Shown here: piece by piece, positions 5,549 to 8,488 of the stretch | How positions within the stretch are numbered: the stretch's first letter is position 1 | Layout: the number at the start of each line of letters is the position of its first letter | NCBI GenBank assembly: GCA_002733385.1 | Contig: NVVO01000009.1 | Location: forward strand, 13,850 to 22,337 | Source: Robiginitomaculum sp. | Lineage (GTDB): Bacteria; Pseudomonadota; Alphaproteobacteria; Caulobacterales; Maricaulaceae | Reading direction: 5' to 3' | DNA: 8,488 nt | The notes under the pieces: model-generated | Told to the model about the DNA's origin: nothing | The model's database searches: none | What the model saw: only the letters and a program-made list of their open reading frames with translations | Program-made: the position numbers and the translations under genes

Positions 5549-6556
5549 CTAAACTTCAGCCCTGTGCGCCCGGTTCAACAAGGCCTCTATGGCCGTATCG
5601 ACATTGGCGCTGCCGTCCAATATTGCCGCGACCGCCTCGCATATTGGCATTTCAACCCCGGCTTTAACGGCCAAACGTTTAAGAGCCGGAGCGGTGGCCA
5701 CTCCCTCGGTGACGGCGCTGCGCGACGCCATAATCTCGGACAAGCTTTGCCCGCGCCCCAGCGCTAGCCCCGCCGACATATTGCGCGATTGCTCGCTCGA
5801 ACAGGTCAGCACCAAATCCCCCAGCCCGCACATGCCGGTCAGGGTTTCGGGTCTCGCCCCCAGCGCCGCGCCCAGCCTGGTCATTTCGGCAAACCCCCTT
5901 GTAATCAATGCGGCGTGGGCCGAGCGGCCCAAACCTTTGCCCAGCACCATGCCGCAAGCTATGGCCAATACATTTTTCACCGCGCCGCCGATTTCCGCGC
6001 CCAAAACATCCGTGCTTAAATAAGGCCGGAAGGTTGGCGCAGCTATTGCAGCGGCTAGGTTTTCGCCCAAACCTTGGTCTTCTCCTACCGCTAAAGTCAC
6101 GGCGGTCGGCAAGCCCTTGGCTACATCTATAGCAAAGCTTGGCCCCGAAAGAACCGCCGGTACGGCGTCCGGTAACACATCTGCTAAAACTTCTGCCATA
6201 AATTTCAATGTGGAAATTTCTATGCCTTTTGAACATAAAATAACCGGCAAGCCGGGCGCGGCATAGGGGGCAAATTTTTCCAGTGTAGTGCGCATATGTT
6301 GGGCTGGCGCCACGCCTAGCACCGCGTCCATGCCTTCCAATGCGCCAAAATCGGAACTGGCTCTTACGGACGGATGCAATTTTACGCCCGGTAAATACAC
6401 GGTGTTTTCATGCTCGGTATTGACCGCAGTTGAGACCTCTTTCTCAAAGGCCCACAACACCACGTCCCGGCCACTGACCGCCAATGTTTGCGCCATTGCC
6501 GTACCCCAGGCACCGCCGCCTATGACACCGAATTTTTGAAATTTTTGCTTACTCAT
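5549..6556 (-). CDS. gpsA: NAD(P)H-dependent glycerol-3-phosphate dehydrogenase
   Basis: A 335-residue cytoplasmic enzyme reducing dihydroxyacetone phosphate to sn-glycerol 3-phosphate, the phospholipid backbone. The N-terminal Rossmann fold shows VIGGGAWGTAMAQTLA (11-26). Further landmarks are CSKGIE (108-113, K110), LSGPSFAIDVAKGLPTA (136-152), GGAVKNVLAIACGM (190-203, with the conserved active-site Lys194), MCGLGDLVLTC (242-252), SRNMSAGLALGRG (257-269) and TEGVATA (283-289). Length is normal for the family. Its ATG overlaps the tsaD stop by four bases (ATGA), indicating a coupled tsaD-gpsA unit. The TAG stop lies five bases from the stop of the convergent VWA gene. The 8-bp palindrome GAGCGCTC (5542-5549) sits on that junction, too short to call a terminator. 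Confidence 0.95.
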   Translation of the reverse strand: MSKQKFQKFGVIGGGAWGTAMAQTLAVSGRDVVLWAFEKEVSTAVNTEHENTVYLPGVKLHPSVRASSDFGALEGMDAVLGVAPAQHMRTTLEKFAPYAAPGLPVILCSKGIEISTLKFMAEVLADVLPDAVPAVLSGPSFAIDVAKGLPTAVTLAVGEDQGLGENLAAAIAAPTFRPYLSTDVLGAEIGGAVKNVLAIACGMVLGKGLGRSAHAALITRGFAEMTRLGAALGARPETLTGMCGLGDLVLTCSSEQSRNMSAGLALGRGQSLSEIMASRSAVTEGVATAPALKRLAVKAGVEMPICEAVAAILDGSANVDTAIEALLNRAHRAEV

Positions 6557-7692
6557 GATTTCGGTCCTTTTTTGCCAAAGCCGCTGGCTGGGTTGTTGTC
6601 AGCACTGTCCTGATCTAGCGGCCAGCGCGGTCTGGCGCAAACGTCGAGATCACTGGTTATGCCGAGCGCCAGTCTTTCAGCCCCGGCCAGAGCGATCATG
6701 GCTCCATTGTCCCCGCAATATTTAAGGGGTGGGGCGAATAAGGTAAAGTTGTTATCTGTACATAATTTATCCAAGGCGGTGCGTATCCGAGCATTAGCAG
6801 CCACCCCGCCGGCTACGACAAATCGGTATGGGCCTTTATCGGTGCGCTTAAACATATCCATAGCCGTTTTGGTGCGGTCACATAATATATCGCATACGGC
6901 TTGCTGGAAACTGGCGGCTAGGTTGGCTTTATCGCGTTCGCTGGCTTGACCCAATTTTGCATTTATCAGGTTTTCATAGGCCCGCAGGGTTGCAGTTTTT
7001 AAGCCCGAAAAGGAAAAATCTGCATGGGGTTTGCCCATAAATGGACGTGGGAGTTTCACGGCTTTAGGATCGCCATTGGCAGCCATTTTCTCCACTGCTG
7101 GCCCGCCCGGAAAACCCAGGCCCATAATTTTGGCGGTTTTGTCAAATGTCTCCCCTGCCGCGTCGTCCCGCGTAGAGCCAAGCCGGGTGAAATCCCCAAC
7201 GCCCTTGACGCCTAAAAGTTGCGTATGACCACCTGAAACCAACAATAGCAAATACGGGAAAGGACAATCGTCAGTCAAGCGCGGCGACACGGCATGACCT
7301 TCCAAATGATTGACCGCAATCAGGGGTATATCCAATGACACGGACAAGCCCTTGGCCGCCATCAAGCCGGTGATGACCCCGCCGATAAGACCGGGGCCGG
7401 ACGTTGCGGCGACTGCGTGTAATTGTGTCCAGTTAATACCCGCCTGCTCAACGGCGCGTACCATCACGCTTTCTATTTTTTGCATGTGGGCTCGTGCAGC
7501 AAGTTCCGGTACGACACCGCCGTATGGTGTGTGGATTTCGTCTTGGGAGGCGACAATTGACGACAATACTTCAACTTGTCCGTCTTGCGCTCGGCGCAAA
7601 ACCGATGCGGCGGTTTCGTCGCAGGAGCTTTCCACACCGAGTACCAAGGCAAAATCTTGTTTTGATTTTGGTTTTCTTATTGTTTTTAACAT
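6553..7692 (-). CDS. tsaD: tRNA N6-adenosine threonylcarbamoyltransferase TsaD (Kae1/Qri7 family)
   Basis: A 379-residue catalytic subunit of the complex that transfers the threonylcarbamoyl group to A37 of tRNAs reading ANN codons (t6A). The ASKHA fold shows VLGVESSCDETAASVL (17-32), YGGVVPELAARAH (57-69), the metal-binding HLEGH (H129, H133), LLVSGGHTQLL (150-160), GETFDKTAKIMGLGFPGGPA (180-199), FSFSGLKTA (226-234), VVAGGVAANARIR (292-304) and YCGDNGAMIA (325-334, with metal ligand D328). It ends in ARPRWPLD plus a tail of about 19 residues. The start is uncertain. I chose ATG 7692, about 16 residues before the conserved core, with GGGCAGG just upstream on the minus strand. ATG 7707 is in frame but lacks a clear binding site. 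Further upstream the frame reaches 7959, which would give a non-family extension overlapping the divergent gene. It is followed directly by gpsA. Confidence 0.95.
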   Translation of the reverse strand: MLKTIRKPKSKQDFALVLGVESSCDETAASVLRRAQDGQVEVLSSIVASQDEIHTPYGGVVPELAARAHMQKIESVMVRAVEQAGINWTQLHAVAATSGPGLIGGVITGLMAAKGLSVSLDIPLIAVNHLEGHAVSPRLTDDCPFPYLLLLVSGGHTQLLGVKGVGDFTRLGSTRDDAAGETFDKTAKIMGLGFPGGPAVEKMAANGDPKAVKLPRPFMGKPHADFSFSGLKTATLRAYENLINAKLGQASERDKANLAASFQQAVCDILCDRTKTAMDMFKRTDKGPYRFVVAGGVAANARIRTALDKLCTDNNFTLFAPPLKYCGDNGAMIALAGAERLALGITSDLDVCARPRWPLDQDSADNNPASGFGKKGPKS

Positions 7693-7719
7693 AACCTGCC
7701 CATACATGGCGGACAAGGT

Positions 7720-7743
7720 TCTGGCAATAAGGCTCTGGCAATA
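7720..7743. repeat. 10-bp direct repeat with 14-bp period upstream of tsaD
   Basis: TCTGGCAATA occurs at 7720-7729 and again at 7734-7743, in the 150-bp divergent spacer (7693-7842) between tsaD and the plus-strand gene at 7843. It lies 28 bp upstream of the chosen tsaD start, so it may be a tandem regulatory site or a chance duplication. Elsewhere in this spacer TTGAAG (7795-7800) and TAAACT (7818-7823), 17 bp apart, are a weak plus-strand promoter candidate. It would leave almost no leader before the ribosome binding site at 7831. No clear tsaD promoter was recognised. Confidence 0.5.
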
Positions 7744-7842
7744 CCGTCTGTGTTTTCTGAGCCTCTGATACTGTAAGGTGCGGTAATTTGAACCTTGAAG
7801 CCAACCCATTTGCCGCCTAAACTGCCAGATGAGGAGTTTGAC

Positions 7843-8488
7843 ATGACCGAGGAAAATGCACCGGACAACCCTGAAGGCAAGGACGGGCATGAAGACGAGG
7901 ACGAGCCTGTATTGGGTACCATGTTGGAAGCAGATAGTGAAGAGTCCAAACCAGAGCAAAAAAACCTAAGCCTCGGCTTTGTGTTATCAGGTTTCGTTCT
8001 GGCCAGCTTGGTCGGCGGGTTTATCGGTGTTGTCGTGCCAAAGGTTTTCCAGCACCCCGGTCAAGGGGAGCAGCAACGCGACGAGTTGAAAACCGGGATT
8101 GAGGCTTTGCAGCAAAGTGCGGCTGAGCGGGATAAATTGATCGAAAATCTTGTGGGCCGCTTGCAAAAACAGCAAACGGTTTTGGCCGGTCTGGATAAAA
8201 TGGACGCGGCATTGTTGGCGGCACAAGAAAAACAACAACAAGAATTTACGGCTTTTGTCGAGCAGGTTTCTGGTTTGAAAGCCAAGACCAATAGGCAGGC
8301 TGGTCACAATAATACCATAAATCTTGAAACCAAAACCAGGCCGGTTGCTACCAAATCCAACCTGAATATAGCACCAGCTTCCCTGAACATTCTCATAGAG
8401 ACCTTCCCGCGCCAAAAAATGCTGGCGGCCTTATTGGCGCAAGAACAGCAGGCACAAAAAAACCAGACACAAAAAAATCCGGGTTGGT
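7843..8488 (+). CDS. Membrane-anchored coiled-coil protein, possibly Mic60/mitofilin-like (COG4223), N-terminal part
   Basis: The frame is open from ATG 7843 to the right edge, giving 215 residues of a longer protein. GAGGAG lies six bases before the ATG. Residues 1-40 are strongly acidic (GKDGHEDEDEP). One membrane segment follows at about 42-66 (LSLGFVLSGFVLASLVGGFI), with G58-x3-G62, a helix-packing motif. Residues about 75-150 are Gln/Glu/Lys-rich and helical, probably coiled coil, and 185-215 are again helical and Gln-rich. This layout (cytoplasmic acidic tail, one anchor, periplasmic coiled coil) matches alphaproteobacterial Mic60-like proteins, which are typically encoded near tsaD, hemC and hemD. 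The match is of architecture and neighbourhood, not of recognised residues, and the diagnostic C-terminal mitofilin domain is outside the window. Any other single-span coiled-coil envelope protein would look similar. That it is a real gene is much surer than its family. Confidence 0.75.
   Translation, partial: MTEENAPDNPEGKDGHEDEDEPVLGTMLEADSEESKPEQKNLSLGFVLSGFVLASLVGGFIGVVVPKVFQHPGQGEQQRDELKTGIEALQQSAAERDKLIENLVGRLQKQQTVLAGLDKMDAALLAAQEKQQQEFTAFVEQVSGLKAKTNRQAGHNNTINLETKTRPVATKSNLNIAPASLNILIETFPRQKMLAALLAQEQQAQKNQTQKNPGW

Noticed and set aside
5521..5549. TTGAGCGC direct repeat and GAGCGC/GCGCTC arms at the VWA-gpsA junction as a bidirectional terminator
   Set aside because: The stem would be only six base pairs with a 15-base loop and no flanking T-run. 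It lies mostly inside the VWA coding end.
5549..6236. Long frames overlapping gpsA on both strands (for example 5589-6023 plus and 5679-6236 minus)
   Set aside because: They fall wholly within gpsA, show no family features, and are explained by the codon composition of gpsA.
7693..7959. N-terminal extension of tsaD, giving 468 residues
   Set aside because: The extra residues match nothing in the TsaD family. They would overlap the start of the divergent gene at 7843, and the conserved core begins shortly after the ATG at 7692.

Overview
The window reads as chromosomal DNA of an alphaproteobacterium of moderate G+C. The protein sequences of rdgB, hemW, gpsA and tsaD are alphaproteobacterial in style, as are the partial LppC/LpoA-type periplasmic protein and the DUF2975/HTH pair. 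Genus cannot be fixed from the sequence alone. No tRNA, rRNA, insertion sequence, CRISPR array or phage gene was seen. Every gene seen is intact except the two cut by the window edges.

Layout. (1) Positions 1-663 (+) hold the 3' part of a penicillin-binding-protein-activator-like periplasmic protein. It meets the minus-strand rdgB-hemW pair (2483 down to 694) tail to tail, across a 17-bp tandem repeat that contains both stop codons. (2) A 148-bp divergent spacer carries a plausible sigma70 promoter and small palindromes. Next comes a plus-strand block: a DUF2975 membrane protein and a small Cro/C1-type regulator one base apart, then an MscS-type mechanosensitive channel 18 bp later, and after a 127-bp gap an exported von Willebrand A (VWA) protein. 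(3) That protein meets the minus-strand tsaD-gpsA pair (7692 down to 5549) tail to tail with a 5-bp gap. (4) Divergent from tsaD, starting at 7843, is the N-terminal part of a membrane-anchored coiled-coil protein. It may be the alphaproteobacterial Mic60/mitofilin-like protein and runs off the right edge.

Functions. The minus-strand pairs are housekeeping: nucleotide-pool sanitation (RdgB), heme delivery (HemW), the t6A tRNA modification (TsaD) and glycerol-3-phosphate supply for phospholipids (GpsA). Within each pair the genes overlap by 1 or 4 bases, which suggests translational coupling. The plus-strand block between them is envelope-oriented: a membrane protein with its regulator, an osmotic release channel and an exported VWA protein. 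A shared stress-related role is inference only.

The main non-genic signal is a set of short imperfect tandem duplications (periods 17, 13, 10 and 14 bp) at gene junctions. The least understood proteins are the VWA protein, whose metal site looks altered, and the DUF2975/HTH pair. I did not find a clearly new multi-gene system.
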